DNA of 64,000 nt from Pasteurellaceae bacterium Macca (GCA_023101485.1 LVZB01000001.1:248001-312000), one strand, 5' to 3'; positions 42,398 to 52,505 are shown, counted from the first letter of the stretch. Notes: generated by a model from the letters alone, not told the origin. Translations and numbers: made by a program.

Positions 42398-43996
42398 TTA
42401 TTTGCTCTCTAAGCTCACACCGTAGAAATCACGGAGTGAGAATGGGCTTAACACATAGCCTTTCACTTCCTTACGCACCGGGAAATAAGCTGTCGAGTGC
42501 GCAATGGTGATCCAAGGTGCTTGCTCTTTAAAAATGACCTGTGCTTGTTTATAAAGCTCGGTACGTTTTGCTTGATCGGGTTCTTGAGATGCTTTTACGA
42601 TAATTTCATCAAAAGGTTTATAGCAAAATTTTGCATAATTTGAACCTTGCTCCACAGAGGCACAGCTTAATAAAGTATTTAAGAAGTTATCAGGATCACC
42701 ATTATCACCATTCCAGCCCATCATGCCTGTTGGGGCTTCGCCAGCACGCATACGTTTGAGATATTCACCCCATTCGTAGCTGACAATCTTGGCATTTACG
42801 CCCACTTTTTTCCAATCTTCTTGGATAAGCTCTGCCATACGGCGGGCATTCGGGTTATAGGGGCGAGAAACCGGCATTGCCCAAATTTCTGTTTCAAAGC
42901 CGTTTTCAAATCCCGCTTCTTTTAATAAGGCTTTGGCTTTTTCAGGATCATAGGCGTAATCTTTTACCTCATCGTTATAGCTCCACATTGTTGGTGGAAT
43001 TGGGTTTTTCGCCACTTGACCAGAACCTTGATAGACCGCAGAAACAATGGCTTCTTTATTTACGGCATAATTTAAGGCTTGGCGTACTTTCACATTATCA
43101 AGAGGTGCTTTTTGTGTATTTAAGCCAATATAACCAATATTTAATCCTGCTCTACTAAGAAGATTAATGTCAGGATCATGTTTAAGTTTCTCAATATCGG
43201 CAGGATTTGGATAAGGTGCTGCATGACATTCACCTTTTTTCAATTTGGCATAGCGAACAGAGGCATCCGGCGTGATGGAAAAGACTAAACGATCAATTTG
43301 TGCTTTACCTTGCCAATACTGCTCAAAAGCCTTGAAGCGAATTTGTGAATCTTTTTGGTAATCGACAAATTGGAATGGACCTGTACCAATCGGGTTGCTA
43401 TCAATTTTCTCTGGTGTCCCTGCTTTTAACATTTTATCGGCATATTCAGCGGAATAAATGGAAGCAAAATCCATCGCAAGATTCGCTAAAAATGGCGCAT
43501 TTGGCACTTTTAAGCTGATTTTAACGGTGTAATCATCCACTTTTTCCACTTTATCAATAATGTTTTGCATATCCATCCCGATAAAATATTCATAATTGCC
43601 AGCGGATACTTTATGGTAAGGATGATTTGGGTCAAGCTGACGATTAAAAGAGAAAACCACATCATCAGCATTGAAATCACGGCTTGGTTTAAAATCTTTT
43701 GCTGTATGGAATTTCACACCTTTACGTAGGTGAAAAAGATATTCTTTACCATCAGCAGAAATTTCCCATTTTTCTGCCAAAGCAGGAATAACATTGGTTG
43801 TGCCTTTTTCAAAGGTAGTTAAACGATTAAAAATAGGACGAGAAGAAGCATCAAGAGTTGCACCATCTGTGCCTAGTGCAGGGCTAAAAAAAGAAGGGGA
43901 AGCCTCGGAACAGTACACAAAGGTTTTCGGGGCAGCCATTGCACTGCCAGAAGCAACAGCCAGTGCAATTAAAGAGAGTTGTGTTAATTTTTTCAT
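42398..43996 (-). CDS. dppA: Periplasmic dipeptide-binding protein DppA (copy 1)
   Basis: SBP_bac_5 solute-binding protein of 532 residues with a Sec signal peptide (cut near VASGSAMA-A, about residue 22). The mature start is VYCSEASPSF, as in E. coli DppA (VYCSEGSP). Conserved DppA segments include MPVSRPYNPNARRMAELIQ and MGWNGDNGDPDNFL. It probably delivers di/tripeptides, and possibly haem as known for Pasteurellaceae DppA/HbpA relatives. A paralogue lies directly upstream at 44102-45697. Confidence 0.93.
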   Translation of the reverse strand: MKKLTQLSLIALAVASGSAMAAPKTFVYCSEASPSFFSPALGTDGATLDASSRPIFNRLTTFEKGTTNVIPALAEKWEISADGKEYLFHLRKGVKFHTAKDFKPSRDFNADDVVFSFNRQLDPNHPYHKVSAGNYEYFIGMDMQNIIDKVEKVDDYTVKISLKVPNAPFLANLAMDFASIYSAEYADKMLKAGTPEKIDSNPIGTGPFQFVDYQKDSQIRFKAFEQYWQGKAQIDRLVFSITPDASVRYAKLKKGECHAAPYPNPADIEKLKHDPDINLLSRAGLNIGYIGLNTQKAPLDNVKVRQALNYAVNKEAIVSAVYQGSGQVAKNPIPPTMWSYNDEVKDYAYDPEKAKALLKEAGFENGFETEIWAMPVSRPYNPNARRMAELIQEDWKKVGVNAKIVSYEWGEYLKRMRAGEAPTGMMGWNGDNGDPDNFLNTLLSCASVEQGSNYAKFCYKPFDEIIVKASQEPDQAKRTELYKQAQVIFKEQAPWITIAHSTAYFPVRKEVKGYVLSPFSLRDFYGVSLESK

Positions 43997-44101
43997 TGTT
44001 CACTCCATTTTGTTGTGTTTATTAAAAGAAAGACTCGAATATACAAGTTTTTTGCCTAATTGCAAGGGGTTAATTTTCATTAATTTACACAGCAATCTTT
44101 T

Positions 44102-45697
44102 TTAAGGTAAAACGAATTCTACACTGTAAAAATTATGCGCTAAGAACGGGCTTGCCACATAGCCTTTTACATTTTTACGCAACGGGAAATACACCGTTGA
44201 GTGTGCAATCGGCAACCAAACCGCTTCTTCATTGGCGATCTGCTGAGCCTGCTGATAACGCTGAGCACGCTCTGCTTTATCGCTAATCTGCGCGGCACTG
44301 GTCACGAGTTTGTCAAACTCGGGGTGGCAAAATCCTGCATAGTTCGAGCCTTGTTGTACGGCATTACAGCTTAATAAAGTATTCAAGAAGTTGTCTGGGT
44401 CGCCGTTATCGCCTGTCCATCCCATCATGCCTGTGGCGTGTTCGCCTTCCCCCATACGTTTTAAGTATTCTCCCCATTCAAAACTGACAATTTTGGCATT
44501 CACCCCAATAGCTTTCCAATCCGCTTGGATCATCTCTGCCATACGGCGCGCATTCGGGTTATAAGGACGAGAAACTGGCATTGCCCACAGCTCTGTGTCA
44601 AAGCCTTTCTCTAGCCCTGCTTCTTTGAGTAAGGCTTTGGCTTTTTCAGGGTTATAGTCATAACCGCTGATCTCATTGTTGTATCCCCAAATTGTCGGAG
44701 GAAGTGGATTTTTCGCCTCAATACCAGCGCCTTGATAAACGGACTGCAAAATTGCCTTCTTATTCACCGCATAATTTAAAGCTTGGCGGACTTTTTTATT
44801 ATCCAACGGCGCTTTACGTTGATTAAGCGTGATATAACCGATATTCATTCCCGAGGTTTCGATCAGTTGTAAATTATTATCCGCTTTAATGGTAGGAATA
44901 TCCGCAGGGTTAGGGTAAGGCATCGCTTGGCACTCATTTTTTTGCAACTTCGCTAATCGTACCGATGCTTCTGGCGTGACACTAAAGATCAAGCGGTCTA
45001 ATTTTGCACGCCCTTGCCAGTACGCATCAAAAGCGACAAAGCGAACATTGGCATCTTTTTGGTAGGAATAAAACCGAAACGGTCCTGTACCAATAGGCGC
45101 AGTATCGACTTTTTCTGGTGTTCCTGCTTTTAACATTTTTTCGCCATACTCGGCAGATAATATCGCCGCAAAGTCCATCGCTAAATTCGCAAGGAATGGG
45201 GCATTCGGTACTTTTAATTGAATATTGACGGTGTAATCATCTTTCTTCTCCACTTTTTCAATGATATTTGCCATATCCATACCGAAGAAAAATTCATACT
45301 GCCCCCCCGACACTTTGTGATAAGGATTATTTGGATCAAGTTGGCGATTTAATGAAAAAAGCACATCATCGGCATTAAAATCACGACTCGGTGTAAATGC
45401 ACTGTTACTGTGGAATTTCACACCCCGACGTAAAGTAAAGGTATAACTTTTGCCATCTTCACTAATTACCCAACTTTCTGCCAAAGAAGGAATAATATTC
45501 GTTGTACCTCGTTCAAAATCCACCAAACGGTTATACACCGCTTGACCAACATCCAACGTCGCACCATCCGTACCAATTTGCGGGTTAAGATAAGCTGGGG
45601 AAGACTCAATACAATAGGTAAACGTTTTCAGCTCATTAGCATTTGCCATACCAAAACAAGCGGTCATAATTAATGAGAATTTTGCAAATGATTTCAT
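44102..45697 (-). CDS. Periplasmic peptide-binding protein, DppA paralogue (copy 2)
   Basis: A 531-residue SBP_bac_5 protein closely similar to its downstream neighbour, sharing long blocks such as DFNADDV, NAPFLANLAMDFA and WGEYLKRM. The signal peptide (about 1-20, ANA-NE cut) contains an uptake word (45656-45665) encoding T-A-C; this cysteine might instead be lipid-modified, but the preceding Met makes a poor lipobox. It is the first gene after the histidine leader/attenuator. Likely ligands are peptides (His-containing by inference), or haem/glutathione as for HbpA/GbpA-type relatives. Confidence 0.88.
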   Translation of the reverse strand: MKSFAKFSLIMTACFGMANANELKTFTYCIESSPAYLNPQIGTDGATLDVGQAVYNRLVDFERGTTNIIPSLAESWVISEDGKSYTFTLRRGVKFHSNSAFTPSRDFNADDVLFSLNRQLDPNNPYHKVSGGQYEFFFGMDMANIIEKVEKKDDYTVNIQLKVPNAPFLANLAMDFAAILSAEYGEKMLKAGTPEKVDTAPIGTGPFRFYSYQKDANVRFVAFDAYWQGRAKLDRLIFSVTPEASVRLAKLQKNECQAMPYPNPADIPTIKADNNLQLIETSGMNIGYITLNQRKAPLDNKKVRQALNYAVNKKAILQSVYQGAGIEAKNPLPPTIWGYNNEISGYDYNPEKAKALLKEAGLEKGFDTELWAMPVSRPYNPNARRMAEMIQADWKAIGVNAKIVSFEWGEYLKRMGEGEHATGMMGWTGDNGDPDNFLNTLLSCNAVQQGSNYAGFCHPEFDKLVTSAAQISDKAERAQRYQQAQQIANEEAVWLPIAHSTVYFPLRKNVKGYVASPFLAHNFYSVEFVLP

Positions 45698-45730
45698 TGT
45701 GTCTCCTTGATTTAAAAGTGAAATAGAGAA

Positions 45731-45765
45731 AAAAGAAAACCCCTTGGAATTGCTCCCAAGGGGTT
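45731..45765 (-). terminator. his-type attenuator terminator ahead of the dpp operon
   Basis: AACCCCTTGG-gagcaatt-CCAAGGGGTT on the minus strand, then TTTCTTTT. Its 5' arm region CTTGGGAG (45753-45760) can instead pair fully, with wobbles, with CTTCCGAG (45820-45827). CTTCCGAG is itself part of an upstream CGGAAG/CTTCCG hairpin. Alternative pairing of this kind is the switch of his attenuators. Confidence 0.9.
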
Positions 45766-45859
45766 GTTGTACTTTTCGTTTGTTTATCGCTTAATGCTTA
45801 ACTTACGCTACATTGACCGCTCGGAAGTTTTCTTCCGAACACACCAAATGCCCGAAAGA

Positions 45860-45907
45860 TTATTCAGGAAAATGGTGATGATGATGTAACGCAATAATAA
45901 AATTCAT
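45860..45907 (-). CDS. Histidine leader peptide (hisL-like)
   Basis: A 15-residue peptide, MNFIIALHHHHHFPE, with five consecutive histidine codons, preceded by GGAG six bases before the ATG. E. coli HisL (MTRVQFKHHHHHHHPD) has the same plan: a short lead-in, a His run and a Pro-acid end. CACCA in the His codons can pair with TGGTG at about 45842-45847, the first stem of the attenuator. It lies ahead of peptide-transport genes, not of hisG. Confidence 0.92.
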   Translation of the reverse strand: MNFIIALHHHHHFPE

Positions 45908-45933
45908 ATAAGCTCCAAAAAATGATGGGTCGA

Positions 45934-45962
45934 AATATATCTCAGCAAAAATAAAAATGCAA
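45934..45962 (-). promoter_or_regulatory. Promoter of the His leader / dpp operon
   Basis: TTGCAT (45957-45962), 17-base spacer, TATATT (45934-45939), about 27 bases ahead of the leader ATG and just after the ccmF stop region. Confidence 0.75.
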
Positions 45963-45970
45963 AGACTTTT

Positions 45971-47908
45971 TTAGCTCACTTTCAAACGGTAACGGCGGTC
46001 TAAAATACAGAGCAATCCGCCCAAAGCCATAAAGAGCCCGCCAAACCAGATCCAGCGAATAAAAGGCTTGTAATAAAGACGTAATCCCCAAGAACCGTCT
46101 TCTAATCGTTCGCCAAGTGCCGCATAAAGATCACGGGTAAAGCCCCAATCAATGGCCGCTTCGGTCATGCCCATTTTACTGACATTATAAAAACGCTTTT
46201 GGGCTTCTAAGGTTGCTTCATATTGACCATTTCGCTGGATTTCAATTTCCGCTGTGCCACCAATATAGTTTTTCCCATTGCTATCTTTAATACCTTTAAA
46301 AGTAAATTGATAGTCAAGGATTTGAGCTTTATCCCCTATATTCATCCGCACATTTTTTTCAATGCTGAAATTTTGGCTAAACGCAATACCAAAGACGGTC
46401 ATCGCTACCCCAACGTGAGCAAGGACCATGCCCCAATGGGAACGAGAAAGTTTAAATATGCCAGCAAAAAAGCCATTGCGATGCGTTGCTCTTTGATACA
46501 GTTCATAAAGGCTTAAAACCACAATAATCACCGCCATCATCGTCCCAAGGACACTTCCCACCGTAATTTGATTACTAATAAAATACGGCAAACCAACCCC
46601 AAGGGCGATCATCAATCCTAATGCAATGAGTACTGGTCGGCGAATCGCAGAAACTTGATCTCTCCGCCATTTCACCAAAGGCCCAATGCCCAGTAAAAAA
46701 GCAAAGGGGATCATCAAGAGAGTAAACATCTGATCAAAGAAAGGTGCGCCAATGGAAATCGAGCCTAAGCCGATCTGTTTATGAATCAGAGGCAGTAATG
46801 TGCCAAGAAAAACAACGGATAAAAACGCCATTAAGAGAATATTATTGAGCAATAATACGCTCTCACGGGAATAACGTTCCGCATTATTTAAACTTTTAAT
46901 TTTGCTTCCTTGATAAGCGTACAACAAGAGTGAGCCACCAATTACCACCACTAAATAGGCGAGAATAAAAAGCCCACGGGTTGGGTCAGAAGCAAAGGCG
47001 TGTACCGAAACCAATACCCCAGAACGCACCAAGAATGTGCCGAGTAAGCAAAGGGAAAACGCAAGAATCGCAAGGAGCACCGTCCATGCTTTAAAACTAC
47101 TGCGTTTTTCGGTCACTGCAAGGGAGTGAATTAATGCCGTTCCCGCTAACCAAGGCATTAGGGACGCATTTTCCACCGGGTCCCAGAACCACCAGCCGCC
47201 CCAACCGAGTTCGTAATATGCCCACCACGAACCAAGTACAATCCCTAAGGTTAAAAAGACCCAAGCCGCCATTGTCCAAGGGCGTGACCATCTCGCCCAA
47301 GCTGTGTCTAAACGCCCTGTCATTAAAGAGGCAATGGCAAAAGCAAAAGCGACAGAAAAACCCACATAACCCATATACAATAACGGTGGGTGGAAAATAA
47401 GCCCCACATCTTGCAACATCGGGTTTAATTCACGCCCATCCACGGGCACATTAGGGAAAGTACGGTCAAACGGATTTGAGGTAAAAAGCATAAACAGTAC
47501 AAAGCCGATACTCACTAACCCCATCACACCTAACACCCGGGCAACAGCTTCTTCGGGCATTCGGCGACTAAATGTTGCCACCGCCACAGACCAAAGCGAT
47601 AACAGCCAGACCCAAAGGAGTAACGACCCTTCGTGGGAACCCCACACTGCTGATAAGCGATATTCAATCGGCAAAGTGCTGTTGGAGTTATTTGCGACAT
47701 ACTGAACGCTAAAATCATTAACCGCAAAGAGATAAAACAGCGCACCAAAAGAAACCGTTAAGGATAAAAATAATCCCCACGTCATCGGACGAGCCAATGC
47801 AATGAGCGTTGGATTCTCTTTTTCAGCCCCCCAAAGAGTTAACACACCAAGTAAAAGCGAGAGAGCAAGGCTTAACGCCAGTGCATAGTTCCCGAGTTCT
47901 GCAATCAT
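45971..47908 (-). CDS. ccmF: Cytochrome c haem-lyase subunit CcmF
   Basis: Large inner-membrane protein (645 residues, about 15 helices) that, with CcmH, attaches haem delivered by CcmE to apocytochromes c. The WWD-type segment [18 protein letters not shown] carries the haem-handling motif. The C-terminal periplasmic domain contains [10 protein letters not shown]. It overlaps ccmE by four bases. ccmG/dsbE and ccmH, which commonly follow, are absent here. Confidence 0.96.
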   Translation of the reverse strand: MIAELGNYALALSLALSLLLGVLTLWGAEKENPTLIALARPMTWGLFLSLTVSFGALFYLFAVNDFSVQYVANNSNSTLPIEYRLSAVWGSHEGSLLLWVWLLSLWSVAVATFSRRMPEEAVARVLGVMGLVSIGFVLFMLFTSNPFDRTFPNVPVDGRELNPMLQDVGLIFHPPLLYMGYVGFSVAFAFAIASLMTGRLDTAWARWSRPWTMAAWVFLTLGIVLGSWWAYYELGWGGWWFWDPVENASLMPWLAGTALIHSLAVTEKRSSFKAWTVLLAILAFSLCLLGTFLVRSGVLVSVHAFASDPTRGLFILAYLVVVIGGSLLLYAYQGSKIKSLNNAERYSRESVLLLNNILLMAFLSVVFLGTLLPLIHKQIGLGSISIGAPFFDQMFTLLMIPFAFLLGIGPLVKWRRDQVSAIRRPVLIALGLMIALGVGLPYFISNQITVGSVLGTMMAVIIVVLSLYELYQRATHRNGFFAGIFKLSRSHWGMVLAHVGVAMTVFGIAFSQNFSIEKNVRMNIGDKAQILDYQFTFKGIKDSNGKNYIGGTAEIEIQRNGQYEATLEAQKRFYNVSKMGMTEAAIDWGFTRDLYAALGERLEDGSWGLRLYYKPFIRWIWFGGLFMALGGLLCILDRRYRLKVS

Positions 47909-48423
47909 TTCCCCTGCCCCTGTGTCCGATCTCGTTCTGATTCACCTTTGAGATCACTTTCAGAAATACCCATTGGCTTATGTTGTTTTTTCATCTGTTC
48001 ATTGAGATCCGGTGGCATATAATTTTCATCATGCTTCGCTAATACTTCCGTGGCTTTCAGTGTCGTTGGCTCAATCAAAACGCCTTGTGCCACAATCCCC
48101 TGCCCTTCGCGGAAGAGATCCGGCAAAATGCCCTCATACTCCACCGAAATCGCCGGCCCAATATCGTTTAAATCAAAAATCACTTTTAGGCTTTTTTCAT
48201 CCCGTTTTACCGAGCCATTTACCACCATTCCCCCAACACGGATACGTTGCCCCACTTCGGGTTTGGTTTTCGGGTCATCATTCTTCCCATAAATAATTTC
48301 TGAAGGGGTATAGAAAAGGTCAATATTTTTGCTTAAAGCAAACAGCATTAAGCCAATGGCAACACCCACACCACCAAGTACGGCAAGGACTACTTTTAAA
48401 CGCGATTTACGTCTAGGATTCAT
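47905..48423 (-). CDS. ccmE: Haem chaperone CcmE
   Basis: Periplasmic haem carrier with one N-terminal membrane anchor (about 11-29) and an OB-fold domain. The covalent haem-binding histidine lies in [11 protein letters not shown]. The start at 48423 ([10 protein letters not shown]) matches relatives; an ATG two codons earlier or a GTG before that is possible and sits closer to GAGAG. Length 172 residues. The ccmABCD genes are not upstream; a divergent glycosyltransferase gene is. Confidence 0.94.
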   Translation of the reverse strand: MNPRRKSRLKVVLAVLGGVGVAIGLMLFALSKNIDLFYTPSEIIYGKNDDPKTKPEVGQRIRVGGMVVNGSVKRDEKSLKVIFDLNDIGPAISVEYEGILPDLFREGQGIVAQGVLIEPTTLKATEVLAKHDENYMPPDLNEQMKKQHKPMGISESDLKGESERDRTQGQGK

Positions 48424-48698
48424 CGTCATCACTCTCTCATCAAAAATTTAACGCCAGCCACCATTCAGCCAGCCATAAAAAAACGCTATCCTACCAAAAA
48501 AGTCAAAAAAAGGCTCACCTATTTCTGCCTTTATTTTACGCTCTTTTGATCTTTGTCGAATGTCGCCAAATCCCCCTAAAAACAAGCGGTCTTTTTTTGC
48601 TAAGAATTTGCAAAATCCCTACCAAATTTTTCCCCTTTCATTTTGTTTCCTAACAGAAAATGGTAAAGTAGCCTTTTATTCCCCCTTATTTTTATCCC

Positions 48699-49487
48699 AT
48701 GACACAACAAATTAAATACGAAAAAGCAATTATCATCACTAACGGATTAAGCCGTCTATTAGGAAATATTGTGAAAATGGTTAGCTATGCCGTTCATGGG
48801 CTGTTTCCCCATAAACGTTTTACTATTCCTGAATTTAGCCCTGCCAAAATACACACCACACGCCAAGATAAAATTACGCGTACCATTTGGCAAACCAATT
48901 ACAGCAACAAAGTGACCTTTCCGGTTTATTGTAACTATCTGTTTAACCGCTTACTTTCTTTAGATTATGACTATCGCTACATCAGCACCGAAGAGCGCGC
49001 CCGTTATATCCAAGCCCATAGCGATGCCCGCACCTTTGAAGCCTACAGCAAACTGACAGACGGCGCTGCCCAAGCGGATTTTTGGCGAATTTTCACCCTC
49101 TACCACGAAGGAGGGATCTATATGGATATTGACGGTCATTTAGTGTGGAATCTCTCCTCCATTATTCGCCCCGAAGATAGTGAAGTGCTCATCATTCGTC
49201 GCCAACGCTACACCAACTTTTTCCTTGCCAGTGAAAAAGGCAACCCGTTTTTGCAAGATACGCTGGATATTATTATTGATAACATTGAACAACGCCGTAT
49301 TGATGGCGGTGTTTTTGCATTAACTGGCCCTGAAACCCTGAATTTAGCTTTAGAAGGGAAAGTGGTGAATACTCGCCGAGATAAAATTACCGCTGCCCAA
49401 GGCACTTTTACTAACGAGCATTTCCAATATATGGATAAAAAAATGGGCAAATGGAATCACGCTAAAAACGAAGATTTATTGAAATAA
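48699..49487 (+). CDS. GT32-like glycosyltransferase (DXD sugar-binding family)
   Basis: A 262-residue cytoplasmic protein with the features of the OCH1/GT32 family: IWQTNYSNK near 65, the R-Y/F acceptor region, and [21 protein letters not shown] carrying the DxD nucleotide-sugar motif near 148. It probably adds a sugar to lipooligosaccharide, capsule or another surface glycan. It stands alone, between divergent ccmE and convergent thiI, and ends at a terminator. Confidence 0.82.
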   Translation: MTQQIKYEKAIIITNGLSRLLGNIVKMVSYAVHGLFPHKRFTIPEFSPAKIHTTRQDKITRTIWQTNYSNKVTFPVYCNYLFNRLLSLDYDYRYISTEERARYIQAHSDARTFEAYSKLTDGAAQADFWRIFTLYHEGGIYMDIDGHLVWNLSSIIRPEDSEVLIIRRQRYTNFFLASEKGNPFLQDTLDIIIDNIEQRRIDGGVFALTGPETLNLALEGKVVNTRRDKITAAQGTFTNEHFQYMDKKMGKWNHAKNEDLLK

Positions 49488-49500
49488 GCCGAAAAAATAA

Positions 49501-49536
49501 GGGGCATTTTGCCAAGTTTTGCAAAACGCCCCTTTA
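49501..49536 (+). terminator. Glycosyltransferase gene terminator
   Basis: GGGGC-a-TTTTGC and GCAAAA-c-GCCCC form a stem with an ~8-base loop followed by TTTATT. Confidence 0.75.
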
Positions 49537-49569
49537 TTCTTTATTCTTTATTCTTGTTAAATGACTCGC

Positions 49570-51024
49570 CTATTTTCCTTGACGAAACACCTTCACATTC
49601 CCAAAGCCATTCTCTTTTAAATAAAGCGCTTGGAGTTTGCTCATCACACCACGCTGGCAGTAGAGAAGATACGTTTTAGATTGGTCGAGGGTCGCAAATT
49701 GGCTCGATAACTTGTAAAACGGTAGTGTTTGAACTTCAACGCCCTCAACAGTAAAGGGGCTTTCATCCACTTCTTCTGGGCTACGAATATCTAAAATCAC
49801 GTCATTTTCAGCCAGCTGTGAGGTGGTTTCAACGGCAACGACTTCCTGCTCCGTTTGTTGAGCGATCTCACGAATATCTAAAAATTGCGCATTTTGCACC
49901 GCTTGTTCTAGCACGTTGAAATCAAAATTACCCTCTTCTTCAACAATTCGGCTTTCAATGGCTTTAACGGTTGGATTTTTAGAAATAACCCCACAAAATT
50001 CTGGCATTGATTTAGCTATATCATCTGTGCCAATCGCTTTTGCCATGGCAATAATTTGCTCTTTGTCATGAGTGATCAGAGGGCGAAGCACGAGAGTGTC
50101 AGAAGCCTTATCAATTAAGCGTAGGTTCGTTAAGGTTTGGCTCGATACTTGCCCAAGCGCTTCCCCTGTGACAATGGCTTGAATATCAAAACGTTCTGCA
50201 ATTTTGCTTGCTGCTCGCACCATCATGCGTTTTAACACCACGCCCATTTGCCCGTTATCAACTTTTTCTAAAATCTCCCCCACCACATTTTCAAAGTTAA
50301 TCGCCACAAAGCGAACTTTATGGGAAGTGCTATAACGTGACCAAATATGGTATGCCATCTGCTTCACGCCGATCTCGTGGGCTGCCCCACCCAGATTGAA
50401 AAAGCAGTAATGCACCCGAGAACCACGGCGAATCAGCATATAACTTGACACGCCAGAGTCAAAGCCCCCAGAAATAAGGGATAACACATCTTCCTGTGTG
50501 CCAATCGGGTAGCCCCCTAGCCCTTCGTGGCGCGCTTTAATCAGTAACATTTTGTCGTGGTCAATATCAATTCGCACCGTCACATCGGGGTTGGTCAATT
50601 TCACTTTGGCACTTTCAATCTGCTGATTTAAGCCACCTCCGACATAACGCTCCACATCGAGGGAGCGGAAATCGTGCTTACCTTTACGGCGAACACGCAC
50701 GGAGAAGGTTTTACCTTCTAACTCCTCTTTGACCGCTGCCAAGGTTTGTTCAAAAATATCGTGCATGGTTGAGAAAGGTGTTTCTTCCACTTGCAAGATA
50801 TGATGAATGCCGGGGGTACGTTTTAATAAATCGAGCACCATTGGCGCTTCCTCAATAACTTTAGCACGCACTTCAATAAAATCCCAATGACGAATCACGG
50901 CAAAATTTTCCGTTTCTCGGGTCAAGACGTTACGAATGTTAGAGGTTAAAATTTTGATAAAACGCTTACGAACCGAATCACTTTTAATCATGATTTCGGG
51001 GAATAATTTGATAATAAATTTCAT
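49570..51024 (-). CDS. thiI: tRNA 4-thiouridine sulfurtransferase ThiI
   Basis: Makes 4-thiouridine at tRNA position 8 and contributes sulfur for the thiazole of thiamine. In 484 residues: ferredoxin-like and THUMP domains to about 165, a PP-loop pyrophosphatase with SGGFDSG near 190, and a C-terminal rhodanese domain (from about 400). The rhodanese active-site cysteine is in [11 protein letters not shown]. The presence of the rhodanese domain gives the full enterobacterial-type enzyme. Confidence 0.97.
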   Translation of the reverse strand: MKFIIKLFPEIMIKSDSVRKRFIKILTSNIRNVLTRETENFAVIRHWDFIEVRAKVIEEAPMVLDLLKRTPGIHHILQVEETPFSTMHDIFEQTLAAVKEELEGKTFSVRVRRKGKHDFRSLDVERYVGGGLNQQIESAKVKLTNPDVTVRIDIDHDKMLLIKARHEGLGGYPIGTQEDVLSLISGGFDSGVSSYMLIRRGSRVHYCFFNLGGAAHEIGVKQMAYHIWSRYSTSHKVRFVAINFENVVGEILEKVDNGQMGVVLKRMMVRAASKIAERFDIQAIVTGEALGQVSSQTLTNLRLIDKASDTLVLRPLITHDKEQIIAMAKAIGTDDIAKSMPEFCGVISKNPTVKAIESRIVEEEGNFDFNVLEQAVQNAQFLDIREIAQQTEQEVVAVETTSQLAENDVILDIRSPEEVDESPFTVEGVEVQTLPFYKLSSQFATLDQSKTYLLYCQRGVMSKLQALYLKENGFGNVKVFRQGK

Positions 51025-51048
51025 AATGTAAAAAAAGAAAAGAAAAAC

Positions 51049-51092
51049 GGTCGGAGTTTAGCATATTTGCAAAAAATACCCAAAATCCGACC
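51049..51092 (-). terminator. Probable terminator of the outer-membrane efflux gene
   Basis: GGTCGGA and TCCGACC with a ~30-base loop on the minus strand, followed by GTTTTTCTTTTC; one arm is part of an uptake word. Confidence 0.5.
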
Positions 51093-51107
51093 GCTTGTTA
51101 GCAATAA

Positions 51108-52505
51108 TTAACGGCTATATTTCCCTGCCATGGCTTGATAAACCGCATTTTCGTTACGCAAAATGGTGTATTTCGTTTCTAATAAACTCAGTTCAGAACT
51201 GTGTGCGGTATTTAGAGAGCTTATCCATTCACGGAATTCTGAGGCCCCTTGCTCATAACGATTTTTGTAGTAAGTGCTGATTTTTTTATCGTACTCATAA
51301 CGCTTTTGTAAATTCGCATAACTACTGCGAGAAAGCTGATAAGTCGAATAGTAAGTATCAATTTCGTTTAATGCTTTGGTGAGCGTTTGTTCATAATTTA
51401 ATAACGCTAATTTATAACTCTCTTCAGAAATCTTGATATTATTCTCCACTCGATTCCAATCTAAGAACGGCAAGTTAAAGGAGATCACGCCCCCAGCAAC
51501 AGGATTTTCAATGACACTCGCCACTTTTCGGCCACTACTACTTAAACTCCCTCCAAGCGTTACCGTTGGGAACCAGCTATTTTCCATCGCCGTTAAAGAT
51601 TTAAACGCACTTTGCAAGCGTTGTAAGTTGGCAATCACATCCGGGCGATTCGCAATCGCAGAGACTGGCACATTGGTATTCACACCCTGTAACTTCACCT
51701 TGGCAAGACTTGGAATGCGACTTGCAAGAGGCTCATTAGGTTTTAAATTCAGTAAATTACGCAAGGTTTGTTCCGCCGTTGCGCGTGCTGATTGTAATGC
51801 CAATAAGGTATTTTTTGCCGCGAGAATCGCTTGGGTCGATTGATCCACACTTAATCCATCAATCGCCCCCACTTTGAGCTTATTATTCAGAATGCGGTTG
51901 ATTTCTTGGTAATTCTTAATGGTTTTTTGTGTCACACCAATCGCATCTTGGTAGTAAGCTAGGTTGTAGTAACTACTGATCACACCATTAATCAGGGATA
52001 AACGTGCCGCTTGGAGATCCTTTTGGGTGGCTTTATGCTCCCACTCCGCCGCACTGGCACTGTCTTTTAAACGCCCCCACAGATCAAGGGTATAACTTAA
52101 ATTAAAGCCAAGTTGATGGGCGGTACTGGAAACGCCTGTGGAGATCGCATTATGTGTTGGTCCCACTCCTTTTGATGCAGAAGAGCTACCTTTAGCACTA
52201 AATGATGGCACTAAATCTGCCCCGACTAAATTAGCCTGATAAAGGGTGCGATTGACGTTAATCGCTGCTTTCGCTAGGTCAATATTATTCGCCAATGCTT
52301 GTTCAATTAAGCGATTTAGTTGCGGATCTTGGTAGCCTAACCACCATTGATCGTTAATGTGATATTGACGGGTAATCTCTTCATATTGTTGATAGGTTTC
52401 TTGCGCCTGTTCCACTGAACCCTCTTGGCTCATTTTAGGCGGTAACGTACAAGCAGAAAGCACAAGGGCTGTGCCTGCTGTAAAAGCGAATTGGCGTAAT
52501 TTCAT
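51108..52505 (-). CDS. Outer-membrane efflux lipoprotein (NodT/TolC-like family)
   Basis: Outer-membrane channel subunit of a tripartite pump. The start at 52505 (MKLRQFAFTAGT) follows AAGGAACGCT; an earlier in-frame start has no site. Lipobox VLSAC puts the lipidated cysteine at 19. The 465-residue protein has two outer-membrane-factor repeats (NNIDLAKAAINVNRTLYQAN region; LLNYEQTLTKALNEIDTYY region). No adaptor or pump gene is adjacent. The MacA-like adaptor at 32219-33370 is a candidate partner, by inference only. Confidence 0.88.
   Translation of the reverse strand: MKLRQFAFTAGTALVLSACTLPPKMSQEGSVEQAQETYQQYEEITRQYHINDQWWLGYQDPQLNRLIEQALANNIDLAKAAINVNRTLYQANLVGADLVPSFSAKGSSSASKGVGPTHNAISTGVSSTAHQLGFNLSYTLDLWGRLKDSASAAEWEHKATQKDLQAARLSLINGVISSYYNLAYYQDAIGVTQKTIKNYQEINRILNNKLKVGAIDGLSVDQSTQAILAAKNTLLALQSARATAEQTLRNLLNLKPNEPLASRIPSLAKVKLQGVNTNVPVSAIANRPDVIANLQRLQSAFKSLTAMENSWFPTVTLGGSLSSSGRKVASVIENPVAGGVISFNLPFLDWNRVENNIKISEESYKLALLNYEQTLTKALNEIDTYYSTYQLSRSSYANLQKRYEYDKKISTYYKNRYEQGASEFREWISSLNTAHSSELSLLETKYTILRNENAVYQAMAGKYSR

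Noticed and set aside
44102..45697. The upstream DppA paralogue as a lipoprotein
   Set aside because: The only signal-peptide cysteine follows Met-Thr-Ala, a poor lipobox, and a good signal peptidase I site (ANA-NE) follows. Kept only as a side possibility.
45738..45765. Hairpin ahead of the dpp operon as a plain ccmF terminator
   Set aside because: It lies 200 bases beyond ccmF, after an independent promoter and a His-run peptide, and has a matching antiterminator pairing, so an attenuator explains it better.
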